64,000 nt of DNA from Massiliimalia timonensis (GCF_900186585.1 NZ_FYDD01000004.1:1054001-1118000), one strand, 5' to 3'. Shown: positions 1-8,624, counted from the first letter of the stretch. Numbers and translations: made by a program. The notes: generated from the letters alone by a model not told the origin.

Positions 1-2
1 AT

Positions 3-425
3 ATTACAGCTGACAAACTTCTTAAGGAAATAGCACCAAAACTTGGGATCTTAGGAAAAGGAGTTACCGCTTTGAGCACATTAAGCAATGTAACTAATAC
101 AATATATAGCACTATTGGCGAAGAACGTGAAGTATATAATTATGTTCCAGCAGGAGCAACAGAAGGTGTATCCATACGCGATGGTGATTCTTATATAATG
201 GTTCGTTTATATTATGACATGGGAGTTGAATATCATCAATTTGAATTTTATTTTCGAGACGGATGCCCAATGGCTAGTATGCCTCAATATACTGTCCGAC
301 TTGATGACGATCCAAGAGGAATAGCCGCTACAGAAAAAAAATACGAACAGTACAGTGAAGAAGGATATGTACCTAGTGAAAACCATATGTTAAGGGGAGA
401 ATATTGGCCGCCTAATAGAGACTAA
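3..425 (+). CDS. C-terminal part of an unidentified protein, cut by the window edge
   Basis: The reading frame is open from the first bases of the window to a TAA at 423-425, so the gene starts outside the window. A TTG at 72 could serve as a start, but the codons before it read as normal protein. The visible part begins with a Gly/Ala/Leu-rich stretch (about residues 10-30). A hydrophilic, Tyr- and Asp-rich segment of about 110 residues follows, ending near the motif EYWPPNRD. A hydrophobic linker before a compact polar C-terminus is common in polymorphic toxins, but I recognise no toxin domain. Base composition is AT-rich like the next 2.5 kb. Function unknown. Confidence 0.55.
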   Translation: MTADKLLKEIAPKLGILGKGVTALSTLSNVTNTIYSTIGEEREVYNYVPAGATEGVSIRDGDSYIMVRLYYDMGVEYHQFEFYFRDGCPMASMPQYTVRLDDDPRGIAATEKKYEQYSEEGYVPSENHMLRGEYWPPNRD

Positions 426-452
426 AATTGTGAAATGTATAAAATATAAAAA

Positions 453-483
453 GGGGCTCACATTTTTATGTGTCCCCTTTTTT
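453..483. terminator. Bidirectional rho-independent terminator
   Basis: GGGG/CACA pairs with TGTG/CCCC around a T-rich loop (one bulge). A-rich DNA lies on the left and a run of six T on the right. It lies between two converging genes and can serve both. Confidence 0.75.
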
Positions 484-1156
484 ATAACACTATTCCTTCT
501 GCAATCTGCCGGTCGTAATAATACAAATAAAGGTGATTGCCTTTTTGAAAGTATCGTTCGGCAGAAATGTCATCTCGCACAAAGCTGATTTCACAGTTAC
601 ACTGCCGTTTTCCTGTCCATTTGATTTCTTCCAATACTACGCACAAACCGGAACTGATCAGATTTCCTTCTGTATCTTTAAAATAAGCAGGAAAAATTTC
701 GCCGTCCTGAACCTGTAATTGAGGACGCCATAATCCACTAGATTTTTTAGAAATCCATTGAATATTGACAGAAACTTTTTGTTTCCTTAAAAATGAAAAT
801 ATACTGTTATCTTTCCGATTATAAAGTCTTTCAAATGGAACTTGCTTAAATAAAATAATCTCACTAATTACAAAAAGTATTCCCATTATTAAGAATAAAC
901 CCCAAAGCATATTGATATCTTTTTTTATGCTGGTCCAGAAACACACTGCCACAGCAAGCAGCACTCCAAATATAATTACCTTTAACTCTACTTTTAGAAA
1001 GTGCTGTTTGCTTATACCATGTAACATATATACGTTTTTGCAATTATGACAGCTGGGCGGATCTTTCAACTCAACTAATTTAGAAATCAAATCCAAATGC
1101 AGCTCATACCCCGGAAGCCACTCCCCGCACCATGGGCATCTGTGTTTTAACATCAT
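482..1156 (-). CDS. Zinc-ribbon membrane protein of unknown function
   Basis: The 224-residue protein starts at ATG after a GAGGTG Shine-Dalgarno. Near the N-terminus are two Cys pairs, CPWC (about residue 8) and CHNC (about residue 36), spaced like a zinc ribbon. Two hydrophobic segments follow at about 57-75 and 84-102, then a soluble C-terminal domain of about 120 residues that I do not recognise. It converges on the truncated gene to its left and shares a terminator with it. An immunity or membrane-sensor role would be a guess from position only. Confidence 0.6.
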   Translation of the reverse strand: MMLKHRCPWCGEWLPGYELHLDLISKLVELKDPPSCHNCKNVYMLHGISKQHFLKVELKVIIFGVLLAVAVCFWTSIKKDINMLWGLFLIMGILFVISEIILFKQVPFERLYNRKDNSIFSFLRKQKVSVNIQWISKKSSGLWRPQLQVQDGEIFPAYFKDTEGNLISSGLCVVLEEIKWTGKRQCNCEISFVRDDISAERYFQKGNHLYLYYYDRQIAEGIVL

Positions 1157-1236
1157 ATCACCTCAATAATTGTCTAATTTCACTTGTGGCAATCTATTTT
1201 TCTGTCTTGGCAAAATACCAAAAAATGTTTTCCTTT

Positions 1237-1410
1237 TTATGAACAACCTTCAGTTCTTACTCTTTGCACAATTCCATTTTCATCAAAAGAAATCATGTAC
1301 CATATCACATTTCCATCTCCGCGATGTCCTGAATACCAATCATAATCATGATATCTGTCCTTTACAAGGTATTTTCTGACAATTGGATTTAGTACCTGTG
1401 CCTGCCTAAC
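1237..1410 (-). pseudogene. Remnant of a small protein gene (C-terminal fragment)
   Basis: On the minus strand a frame without stops runs from a TAA at 1411-1413 to a TAA at 1237-1239. Its translation looks like real protein: a charged, aromatic-rich stretch with the segment WYSGHRGDGNVIWYMISFDE and the ending VRTEGCS. There is no start codon or Shine-Dalgarno at its beginning. This fits the 3' end of a decayed gene. The family is not recognised. The plus-strand frame over the same DNA has no coding character. Confidence 0.4.
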
Positions 1411-2093
1411 TTATATTCATCTTATCATATTTTTTCCATATTTTCTATGCTATTTCCTATAATAAACTGCATGGGTTATGTTGAGTAGTATGTTTAAAAA
1501 ATAACTTTTGTCATTATCACAACACTGATTATAAATGCAACAATCAAACAATCAGTAAAATAACGATCAATTTTTTGGAGGTCATTTTTATCATACTACG
1601 TCACTATCCTTAAATGAATTTTTATGCAATGTATTTAATTCCTACTAATACAAATATATAGTATATATCCTAACAGTTAACATAACAAGAAAAATGATAA
1701 TACAAATAAAAATCGACTGTTTTTCTAATTGAAACAGATTAGCAAATTTTATTGATGTAAGTGGAGGTGGAGTGATTTGGCAGACTTTCTTGGCTTGATG
1801 GACATCAGTATTTCAATATTCGTATTACCTTAACCTTTCTGTTTTAAATTTTTATATGTCATCAGCTAATAAACAAAACCTAAGATAGTTTTTTGAATAA
1901 AACTATTTTTAATATAGTAAGCTGATTTTGGATATGTGATGTTATTGTATTGACAGATTCACAATGTTATGCTTTTAGCATAAGGTGTTTAAGGATATGC
2001 AATTTAGTTCTTTTAGAAAATTTTCTTTTTGATGACATATTTGATTGCTTTATCCCGGCACTTTTTGTCTATTAAGTGAAGTGAGGATTAACA
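1411..2093. other. AT-rich intergenic region, 680 bp
   Basis: No convincing gene. It contains many stops in all frames and one promoter-like element (listed separately). At about 1763-1775 a strong GGAGGTG Shine-Dalgarno is followed by a TTG frame of only 18 codons. That could be a leader peptide or the stub of a lost gene. Confidence 0.5.
1950..1983 (+). promoter_or_regulatory. Possible promoter/operator for the sigma factor gene
   Basis: A perfect TTGACA at 1950-1955 is followed 17 bases later by a poor -10 (TTTTAG with an upstream TG). The -10 is embedded in a 6-bp inverted repeat, TTATGC/GCATAA, at 1967-1983. A good -35 with a -10 under a palindrome suggests a regulated promoter. It lies about 110 bp before the sigma factor start. 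Confidence 0.35.
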
Positions 2094-2630
2094 ATGAAGA
2101 AAAAAGTGTCAAAAGGTTTATACCAAATTATCTATGAGGCACAGAACGGATCAAATAAAGCTGTAGAAAAAATATTGTTCATCTTTGAACCGCTCATAGG
2201 GAAATATACATCATGGCTAAAAGATGAAGATGCCAAACAAAATTTAATACTTTTTATTATAGAATTGCTAGTAAAATACCCAATAAAATCATTTCAAAGT
2301 GACGCTGCCTTTGTTCAATATATTTCTCATTCCATCTGTCACGAATACATACGTTTATCTAAATATCAACAAGAACTAAGGTCTAAGTGTATGCTATTAA
2401 AGGACGATTTTTATAGTTATCAGGATCCTGGAGAAAGAATAGATTACCAAATAACTATATGTAGTTTTCTGTACCAGCTTCCATCGGAACAGAAAGAGAT
2501 TCTTGTATTAAAGTATTATTATGGATATATTGAACAAGAAATTGGAGACAAGATGCATATTTCAAGACAAGCAGTTAATAAGCAAAAAAATCAAGCTTTA
2601 AAAAAGTTAAAGCTGTTTATTATAAGTTAA
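2094..2630 (+). CDS. Sigma-70 family RNA polymerase sigma factor, short alternative type
   Basis: The 178-residue protein starts at ATG after GTGAGGATT. Residues about 45-95 fit sigma region 2. Residues about 125-175 fit region 4, with the helix-turn-helix segment GYIEQEIGDKMHISRQAVNK. Regions 1 and 3 are absent. Size and layout match extracytoplasmic-function factors and the clostridial toxin-regulator group (TcdR, BotR, UviA, TetR). Choosing between them would need an alignment. No anti-sigma gene is adjacent. It lies in AT-rich DNA next to the truncated protein at the left edge and may control such cargo genes; that is inference. Confidence 0.8.
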   Translation: MKKKVSKGLYQIIYEAQNGSNKAVEKILFIFEPLIGKYTSWLKDEDAKQNLILFIIELLVKYPIKSFQSDAAFVQYISHSICHEYIRLSKYQQELRSKCMLLKDDFYSYQDPGERIDYQITICSFLYQLPSEQKEILVLKYYYGYIEQEIGDKMHISRQAVNKQKNQALKKLKLFIIS

Positions 2631-2981
2631 GGTTAACATTCAAAAGGTTAAATTAGACCATATTGACTTTACGATTTTTTGTATCGGCTATGATTGATAT
2701 AAATCAAAAAAAGATAAAATGTTTGATGCTCATTATAAAAATGCACATTTCGTTGAATCACCCATAGGAATTTGTTGTTATTCTATGTACAAACAGTTAC
2801 TCAAGTAAGACAAGAAATGGATATGCACGTAATGCCAGTGGACTATCTGTTGTTCTAGATCAGGGAACGAGGAAAAACATAGGTATATGAATAGATTTTA
2901 TATGTTTTTTAATGTGATAGATTTTTCTGACATTTTTCTTTATATAATAAAAAAGTTTGTTATAAAGAAAATAGAGGGAAT
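2631..2981. other. AT-rich intergenic region, 350 bp
   Basis: Only short frames are present, for example 29 codons from ATG 2719. A second frame of about 33 codons (2790-2890) has some protein-like composition but no start. I see possible gene debris and an inverted repeat at 2934-2971, and nothing that can be named. Confidence 0.45.
2934..2971. repeat. 11-bp inverted repeat after the CHAP gene
   Basis: TTTTCTTTATA at 2934-2944 is repeated inverted at 2961-2971. The arms are AT-only apart from one base and no T-run follows on the minus strand, so it is a weak terminator at best. It directly follows the last conjugation gene. Confidence 0.5.
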
Positions 2982-4586
2982 TTAGTTGATACGCAAAATC
3001 CCGTATCCATAAATCCTAGAATACCCCAAAGGATACCAGTTTTGCCTGCACGCATTATTTGAATTGCCCTCAATGGTATAAACTCTGTCGCCTTCTACTT
3101 TTTCTACGATCCCGACATGATCGACCAAAGAATCTCCGTCCCAATTAAAGAAGATAATATCTCCCGGATTCGGGAGATAAGTGCTGTCCTGCCACAACCC
3201 GCGTTCCTGAAACCAAGGCACACCTTCAAAGGTACAGGAAGAGAACTTCGGCAATACTCCCGCATCAATGTATCCGCATTGTTCCCCGCACCAGGATACA
3301 AAACAGGCGCACCATTCCACTCTGCTGTTAAATCCGTACCAGCTCCAGTATGGCTCTCCGCCGACATTTCCAACCTGAGACAGGGCAACTGTCACCAAAT
3401 CGTCGCTCCCATTTCCGATCCCATATAAAGCTGCGGACCAGAGACTTTGATTTTCCGGCTTCAAAAGTTCAAGAAGCTGGCGGTCCTGTTCGGGGGTAAA
3501 TCCGTATTGATCCGCCAGCTCCTCTGCGGTTCTGTGACTGACAGTGACGGTCAATATTTTTTCTGTCACAGTTTCGGAATTACCCTCATCGTCAGTTTGG
3601 TTGATCTCGTTTTCTTCTGTCTTGTAACTGACTGTATGGAAATCCCAAAAAACAGAACGCAAAATCTCCAGTTTGCTTTCATCCATCGTAGCTACCTCCT
3701 GCGAGACAGATGTTTTCACTGCGTAAACAGAAAGGATTTCCGGCCAGCTTGCTCTGGAACCTGTGATGTTCACTTCATCATGCGGATTATCCGCTTTGAT
3801 CGTTTCGATCCTTTGATTGTATTCGGTGTTGATCCGGGTGACCGCTGTGCGGATTGTCATTCCGGTTCCGGTATCCTCTCCGGAAAAGAAGATTCCGTAA
3901 CAGGAGTAAATAATCCAGAAAAACAAAGCAACGATTATGATAATAACGATTACAACCCAACCGCCGGCAATGACAGCGGCAGCGACCGACTTGATCGCTG
4001 CCGCTGTTGCTTTGACTGCTGTTGTCACTGCTTTGACCGTAACTTTTGCGCTCACTTTAGCGGCCTTCGCTGCTCTCTGTGTAGTTTTTACGGTGGTACG
4101 GGCAGTTTTTTGCGCTGTCCGGGCAGCAGTTTTGGATCTTTTGATGGTGTTCTTTGATTGTTTCACCGTCCGGTTCACGGTTTTAACCGATCTGTTTGGC
4201 TTTCCTTTGATCAATGGGAAATTTGATTTTTGGGAATTGGTCAATAATCGGTCGGAATGCAGTTTTTGAATCGCGCGCGAAGCTTTCCTGTATTCCTTTC
4301 GCTTGTTTACCATTGTTTGAACCAGTTTCCTTCCTCCCCGGTAAACAAGACCGGTCCCTTTCTGCAGAATCTCTTTTCCGCCGGAAACGATTTGATCTGC
4401 GGCACAGTTTACCGGTTCATTTGAGGAACTCTCATTCTTGCTGTCGAAAGGGTTTTCCTTTAACCCGGCGGCGGCTTTTTCTTTTGATCTAAGCCACACA
4501 TCTTTCATAACAGTTTTCGGTATTTTGGAAGCGCTGTCCAAAACTTTAGGGGTTTTACCCTCCGGTTTTATCTTGATTTCTTTCAA
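2982..4586 (-). CDS. Conjugation-associated CHAP-domain peptidoglycan hydrolase, membrane anchored
   Basis: The 534-residue protein starts at TTG with GAGGTG 5-6 bases upstream. The N-terminal 200 residues are Lys/Arg/Ala-rich with repeated 'VKT/AK' turns. A transmembrane helix follows at about 205-228. The C-terminal 130 residues form a CHAP (Cys/His amidase) domain: catalytic Cys in EWCACFVSWC (about 424), His in VDHVGIVE (about 489) and Asn in IEGNSN. Such proteins open the cell wall for the type IV secretion channel in Firmicutes elements. It is last in the VirB4 direction but separated from virB4 by a terminator-like hairpin. Confidence 0.85.
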   Translation of the reverse strand: MKEIKIKPEGKTPKVLDSASKIPKTVMKDVWLRSKEKAAAGLKENPFDSKNESSSNEPVNCAADQIVSGGKEILQKGTGLVYRGGRKLVQTMVNKRKEYRKASRAIQKLHSDRLLTNSQKSNFPLIKGKPNRSVKTVNRTVKQSKNTIKRSKTAARTAQKTARTTVKTTQRAAKAAKVSAKVTVKAVTTAVKATAAAIKSVAAAVIAGGWVVIVIIIIVALFFWIIYSCYGIFFSGEDTGTGMTIRTAVTRINTEYNQRIETIKADNPHDEVNITGSRASWPEILSVYAVKTSVSQEVATMDESKLEILRSVFWDFHTVSYKTEENEINQTDDEGNSETVTEKILTVTVSHRTAEELADQYGFTPEQDRQLLELLKPENQSLWSAALYGIGNGSDDLVTVALSQVGNVGGEPYWSWYGFNSRVEWCACFVSWCGEQCGYIDAGVLPKFSSCTFEGVPWFQERGLWQDSTYLPNPGDIIFFNWDGDSLVDHVGIVEKVEGDRVYTIEGNSNNACRQNWYPLGYSRIYGYGILRIN

Positions 4587-4604
4587 ACATGCACCTCTTT
4601 CTGA

Positions 4605-4633
4605 AAAGTAAAAGGGAACCGGAACCGGTTCCC
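4605..4633 (-). terminator. Rho-independent terminator between virB4 and the CHAP gene
   Basis: GGGAACCGG (4614-4622) pairs with CCGGTTCCC (4625-4633) over a 2-base spacer, followed on the minus strand by TTTTACTTTT. The arm overlaps the virB4 stop codon. It may attenuate rather than block transcription into the CHAP gene. Confidence 0.7.
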
Positions 4634-7002
4634 TAACATGAATCAGATTGCTTCATAGGATATGTTTCTCTCAGCGCTTCATCCGGTTTGGTGGTCATGA
4701 GACGGTAGAGCTTTGTGTTCTGAGGGAAGCTGTTCTCAAACGGAACAATATTTCCGGCGCAGCGGATCAGCCCGCAGCCTGCTGATACATTGGTAATATA
4801 TCCTAACTGCGTTTCGGAGATGTTTAACAGCTTTGCCAGCTCTTCCCGGTCGGTAGCCGATTGGTTGAGCAGAACTAAAAACTCTGAGTTTGCAAGCATG
4901 AGACGGGCAGTATCAGACCGAAGCAGCTCCTCCACGTTCTGTGTTAATCCGGTCACAAGACCGTTGTATTTTCTGATCCGCTTCCACAGACGGTAGAAAA
5001 ATTCAGCGCTGTACTCATAGCGGAATAAAAGGTAAAACTCATCCGCGAATACCCATGTCGTTTTTCCTTTCTTCCAGTTTTGGATCACCCGGTTAAAGAT
5101 CGCGTCCAGGGTAACCAGCATTCCGATCGGCATCAGCTGTTCTCCCAATTCCCGGATATCGTAACTGATGATCCGGGCTTTGGTATCCACATTGGTCTGA
5201 TGGGCAAAGGTATTGAGACTGCCGGTGATGAACAGTTCCGCAGAAAGCGCCAGCTCTCCGGCTTCCGGCTCCGGCTGTTTTAAGAGAGAACGGTAAAGAT
5301 CCAAGAGCGTCGGCGGCTGTCCTGTATATCCCCTTGCCATATATTCCCGGTAGATGTTATAGGTACAGCGGTCGAGGATGGACTTTTCTTTGGCGGAAAC
5401 ATTCCCCGCACCGATCAGCTGTTCAAAGAGGGAGAGGATAAACTCCGATTTTTCAATCAGAGGGTTTCGCTCATCGCCGTAGGCTCTGTCCATATCCAAT
5501 GCATTGATGTGGGTGTTGGAAGCGGCAGAGATTGGGATCGTTTCTCCGCCCAGCGCTTTTACTAAAAATCTGAATTCGGATTCCGGATCTAAAATCAGGA
5601 TATCGTCATTGGTAGAAAGAGCGATATTGACGATTTCTTCTTTTGCACTGAAGGACTTTCCGGACCCGGATATCCCTAACCGGAAGCTGTTTCCGTTTAA
5701 CAGCTTCCTTCGGTCGGCGATGATCATATTTCCCGAAACAGCATTTTGTCCGTAATAGATCCCGCCTGACTGTAGGATCTCCTGTGTACGGAATGGAATC
5801 AGCACAGCAGTGCTTTCGGTGGTCAAGGTCCGCACTGCCTCGATTTTTCGCAGACCGTAAGGAAGGACGGTATCCAGCCCGTCCTTTTGCTGCCAGCGCA
5901 GAGTACTCATCTGGCATAGATGCTTTCTGGCAGTGGTGAGGATCGTTTCTGTATCAGAGTCCAGTTGTTCTTTGGAATCCGCTAAATGCACCAGGGTCAC
6001 AAGACCGAACATCATCCGTTGATCCCGGTTGGTCAAGTCCTCCAGCATTTCTTTGGTTTCTTTTCGCTGCTGTTCAATGTCATAGGGCAGGACTGCGGAG
6101 AAGTTTTGATTCGCGTTTTGCTTTCTCTGCCAGTTTGCCGCATTGGTGTCAACCCCCAGCAGCTTGTTCTGGATCTCCCGTACCGCTTCATCGGTGGGTA
6201 CCGGTAAAATGTCAATGGAAAGCATCAAGCTCTTTCCTAAATCACAGAGTTCGCAGATCATGGAATCCTTGATATAGCTGGCATAGCTGCGCAGGTAAAG
6301 AACACGTCCCCAGCGGTGATCGATCCGAAAACAGTCCGGCTGAAATTCCATACTGTCCGGACAAAGCCAGTCTTTGAAGCTGTGTCCCAGCTTCATCTGT
6401 TCTTTTAAGTCAAACGGGAACGCTTCGGGTTCCTCTCCTTTGAAAAAATCCCTCAAAAGCTGCAGCCGCTGCTGCAGATCCAATGACTTTCCTACGGATG
6501 ACAGCTGAGAAAGGTGAGTCACAAGATCGGTCCCGATCCGGGTAAAATAGGCGCGGGCTTCATCGATATTTCGTTTTGCAGCTGTAATGGTAATGTACCG
6601 ATCCTGTATGACGCGGTTGTTGGTTTCGGTTGCTTTGGAGAGCAGCATTTCGTTGTACTCATCCCGAAAAGAGTCCAGTCCGTCCTCTTTTTTAGGAAGC
6701 AGCAGGGCTTTCTCAAATTCTTCTTTGTTCACCTTGCGGTTATGGATGGTGATCTTGGCGCCGGCGCCGGAGTCCAGCGCGTTTAAAAGCTCGGAGTAAT
6801 CTAAAAACATCGCTGTTTTGTCTTCTTTTGAGGCGATGCTATAGTTAATATCGGTAAAGGAAAAGGTTTTGGAATAACGGTTTCCCAGCTCAAAAATCCC
6901 ATCCGGCCAGACCCGCTGAACGGGGATGGCTTCCTGTACGGATCTCGGTATTTTAAACCGTTCCTTTTCCTGTCTGAGTGCTCTTGCTAAGGTTTTTACG
7001 AT
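4633..7002 (-). CDS. virB4: VirB4-type conjugation ATPase with an apparent ATC start codon
   Basis: This is the ATPase that powers the type IV secretion channel at the inner face of the membrane. Walker A is GISGSGKS (about residue 445) and Walker B is TTWVFADEF (about 647). The family N-terminus (VKTLARALRQEKERFKIP) is encoded in full. Its first codon, at 7002-7000, is ATC, placed 7 bases after AGGAAGG and overlapping the prgI stop as ATCGTAA. No ATG, GTG or TTG occurs in the next 64 codons. An ATG at 6810 would remove the conserved N-terminus. With the ATC start the product is 789 residues, the normal size for the family. Near-cognate initiation or a recently lost ATG are the alternatives. 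Confidence 0.9.
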   Translation of the reverse strand: MVKTLARALRQEKERFKIPRSVQEAIPVQRVWPDGIFELGNRYSKTFSFTDINYSIASKEDKTAMFLDYSELLNALDSGAGAKITIHNRKVNKEEFEKALLLPKKEDGLDSFRDEYNEMLLSKATETNNRVIQDRYITITAAKRNIDEARAYFTRIGTDLVTHLSQLSSVGKSLDLQQRLQLLRDFFKGEEPEAFPFDLKEQMKLGHSFKDWLCPDSMEFQPDCFRIDHRWGRVLYLRSYASYIKDSMICELCDLGKSLMLSIDILPVPTDEAVREIQNKLLGVDTNAANWQRKQNANQNFSAVLPYDIEQQRKETKEMLEDLTNRDQRMMFGLVTLVHLADSKEQLDSDTETILTTARKHLCQMSTLRWQQKDGLDTVLPYGLRKIEAVRTLTTESTAVLIPFRTQEILQSGGIYYGQNAVSGNMIIADRRKLLNGNSFRLGISGSGKSFSAKEEIVNIALSTNDDILILDPESEFRFLVKALGGETIPISAASNTHINALDMDRAYGDERNPLIEKSEFILSLFEQLIGAGNVSAKEKSILDRCTYNIYREYMARGYTGQPPTLLDLYRSLLKQPEPEAGELALSAELFITGSLNTFAHQTNVDTKARIISYDIRELGEQLMPIGMLVTLDAIFNRVIQNWKKGKTTWVFADEFYLLFRYEYSAEFFYRLWKRIRKYNGLVTGLTQNVEELLRSDTARLMLANSEFLVLLNQSATDREELAKLLNISETQLGYITNVSAGCGLIRCAGNIVPFENSFPQNTKLYRLMTTKPDEALRETYPMKQSDSC

Positions 7003-7397
7003 AGGCGTTCCTTCCTTTCTAAATTACTATGATTGTTTTTTCGTTTGCGGGGAAGTTTCTCCCCTTGGGAAATCTTTTCTTTCATCATCTCGTGATAGAG
7101 GTTTTGGGACTTAAACACCAGTTTTTTCGGATACAAAATCTCTGATTTGATCCATGCCCAAACAAATTTTTCAGCTGTCATGCCATGGTATTTAAAAAAT
7201 CCGCAGACTGCAAAGGGAGCTGCGCCCAAGATGCAGATCCAGCCGACTTCTTGAGTTCCCAAAACCGGATGAAGAACAAAGTAGAGCCCTACTGCTGCCA
7301 AAACAGCCAGCAGGGAGCAGAGAAACTGTCTGAGACTCAATCCGAAAAAGACTGTTTCCTGATAGTCTTGGATTTCTTTGGGTATTTTGATTTCTAT
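6996..7397 (-). CDS. PrgI-family conjugation membrane protein with an apparent ATA start codon
   Basis: PrgI proteins are small VirB3-like membrane components encoded just before virB4, as here. The 133-residue product begins EIKIPKEIQDYQETVFFG, the family's characteristic start. Two close hydrophobic segments follow at about 25-60 and then a basic tail. The codon in the initiator position (7397-7395) is ATA, 9 bases after GAGGAG and preceded in frame by a TGA. The first usual start is a TTG at 7340, which would delete 19 conserved residues and lacks a Shine-Dalgarno. The stop overlaps the virB4 initiation codon, implying coupled translation. Confidence 0.85.
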   Translation of the reverse strand: MEIKIPKEIQDYQETVFFGLSLRQFLCSLLAVLAAVGLYFVLHPVLGTQEVGWICILGAAPFAVCGFFKYHGMTAEKFVWAWIKSEILYPKKLVFKSQNLYHEMMKEKISQGEKLPRKRKNNHSNLERKERLS

Positions 7398-7484
7398 CTT
7401 TCTTCACTCCTCTATGATTAAATTTAAGTAGATTTATTTATTATAAATATGATAAACTAAAGAAAAACGGGAGGTTGGTTCTAG

Positions 7485-8192
7485 ATGAAAATTAAAGTAA
7501 ATAAAATAAGTTATTTAAATTACAAGGTCGTATTCAATATAGAAAACTTGCAATCGGCTCGCGATGTAAATAACAAACGTATAAAGTATTTACAATCATC
7601 TATTGCTGATCCTACTTTGAGAAAACAACTTATTACTCATTCTCAAGATATCAACCAATTATTGGATATTTTGATTAACAAAAAAATAAAAACCGTATCT
7701 GAGTTTGAATTGACTCGTCGTAATATTGTAATGTTAAACAATACACTGTTTTGCAAGGCTTTTTTTGCAAATACTTCCCCTAAACTCAAAAATGCAATGA
7801 TAAAAAAATTCATCTTATTTACAATCAGAATTGACTACTTACTCTCAGAGCATCATATAAGAGAATATTTTTTGGTGCTTGGACGTTATATTGTGCTCTA
7901 TTCTATATTATTAGCGTACGATTCATACTTTTATTGGTTAAGCCACATGAGCCCTCTCATGTTCATCCCTCTTATTACTTCAATTGCGGGAAGCGCTGTA
8001 TTATTCTTCTATATGCTATATCATTTCTTGAGATATTATAAAATAGAAATCGCATTAAAGTTGTCCAAGAAATATTTGTATACAGATAGTGTCTATAATA
8101 GTTCTAAAAATAGTACTTCCTTTTTGCACGCTCTTAGTAAAATTTGTTCTCTAATCTCGAACTTATGCTATAATAATGGTAACAACATTTAG
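7485..8192 (+). CDS. AT-rich cargo gene: membrane protein of unknown function
   Basis: The 235-residue protein starts at ATG after GGGAGG. It runs against the surrounding conjugation genes and is much richer in A+T. Residues about 1-120 are polar and probably helical. Two transmembrane segments lie at about 125-150 and 155-180, then a polar tail. The family is not recognised. Its position between virB6 and prgI, its opposite strand and its composition suggest a later insertion into the conjugation operon. Its 3' end carries the promoter for the next gene. Confidence 0.65.
   Translation: MKIKVNKISYLNYKVVFNIENLQSARDVNNKRIKYLQSSIADPTLRKQLITHSQDINQLLDILINKKIKTVSEFELTRRNIVMLNNTLFCKAFFANTSPKLKNAMIKKFILFTIRIDYLLSEHHIREYFLVLGRYIVLYSILLAYDSYFYWLSHMSPLMFIPLITSIAGSAVLFFYMLYHFLRYYKIEIALKLSKKYLYTDSVYNSSKNSTSFLHALSKICSLISNLCYNNGNNI
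8144..8174 (+). promoter_or_regulatory. Extended -10 promoter
   Basis: TTGTTC (8144-8149), a 19-base spacer, then TGC-TATAAT with the -10 at 8169-8174. The long spacer is offset by the extended -10. It lies inside the end of the preceding gene, about 38 bases before the start at 8212. Confidence 0.6.
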
Positions 8193-8211
8193 AGAAAAGA
8201 GGGGTTCTGAA

Positions 8212-8598
8212 ATGGAATTGGTTTTGATTCTTTCACTGTGTTCGACAATTTTGATGATGATTCTGTCCTTGCTTTTTAAAGTTGCGGGGAAACTACGTTT
8301 GACACTTCCGCTGCTCTATTTCCTGGCGGCAGTGGTCAGCACTTTCTTTACCGATTGGACAAGTGAACATGAACAGCTTGTTCTGTTGGGACTGTATATC
8401 CTGATCGGATTGGTCGTTCTCAGCTGGATCGTTTCTCTGGTAAAAACCATCCGCCGCAAAAAATCCGAAAAGTTGTTTGAAGAAGATGTTGCATGGCAGA
8501 TCAATCGCGCCAGAGAGCTTGGCGTTCCGGTCGACAGCGTTCTGATTGATGATGACGGTACAGTATTAGACTCAAAGACAGGACAGCCTTTGATTTAA
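8212..8598 (+). CDS. Small membrane protein inside the conjugation module
   Basis: The 128-residue protein starts at ATG 8212, with AGAGGGG 7 bases upstream. Frames that begin earlier overlap the promoter and are unlikely. Three hydrophobic segments lie at about 3-22, 32-48 and 62-82. A basic loop (RRKK) follows, then a soluble tail with the acidic patch LIDDDGTVLDSKTGQPLI. It is transcribed against virB6 and has its own promoter and terminator. GC content matches the ICE rather than the AT-rich neighbour. Role unknown. Confidence 0.65.
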   Translation: MELVLILSLCSTILMMILSLLFKVAGKLRLTLPLLYFLAAVVSTFFTDWTSEHEQLVLLGLYILIGLVVLSWIVSLVKTIRRKKSEKLFEEDVAWQINRARELGVPVDSVLIDDDGTVLDSKTGQPLI

Positions 8599-8624
8599 CA
8601 AGACTGTTCATGTACAGATAGAGA

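Noticed and set aside
1170-1379. Plus-strand frame of 69 codons
   Set aside because: Composition is Phe/His/Cys-rich with no Shine-Dalgarno. The opposite strand over the same bases gives a more protein-like remnant.
3447-4269. Long plus-strand frames opposite the CHAP gene
   Set aside because: They are antisense shadows of the Lys/Ala-rich CHAP protein, with Cys/Phe/Arg-rich, unnatural composition and no ribosome sites.
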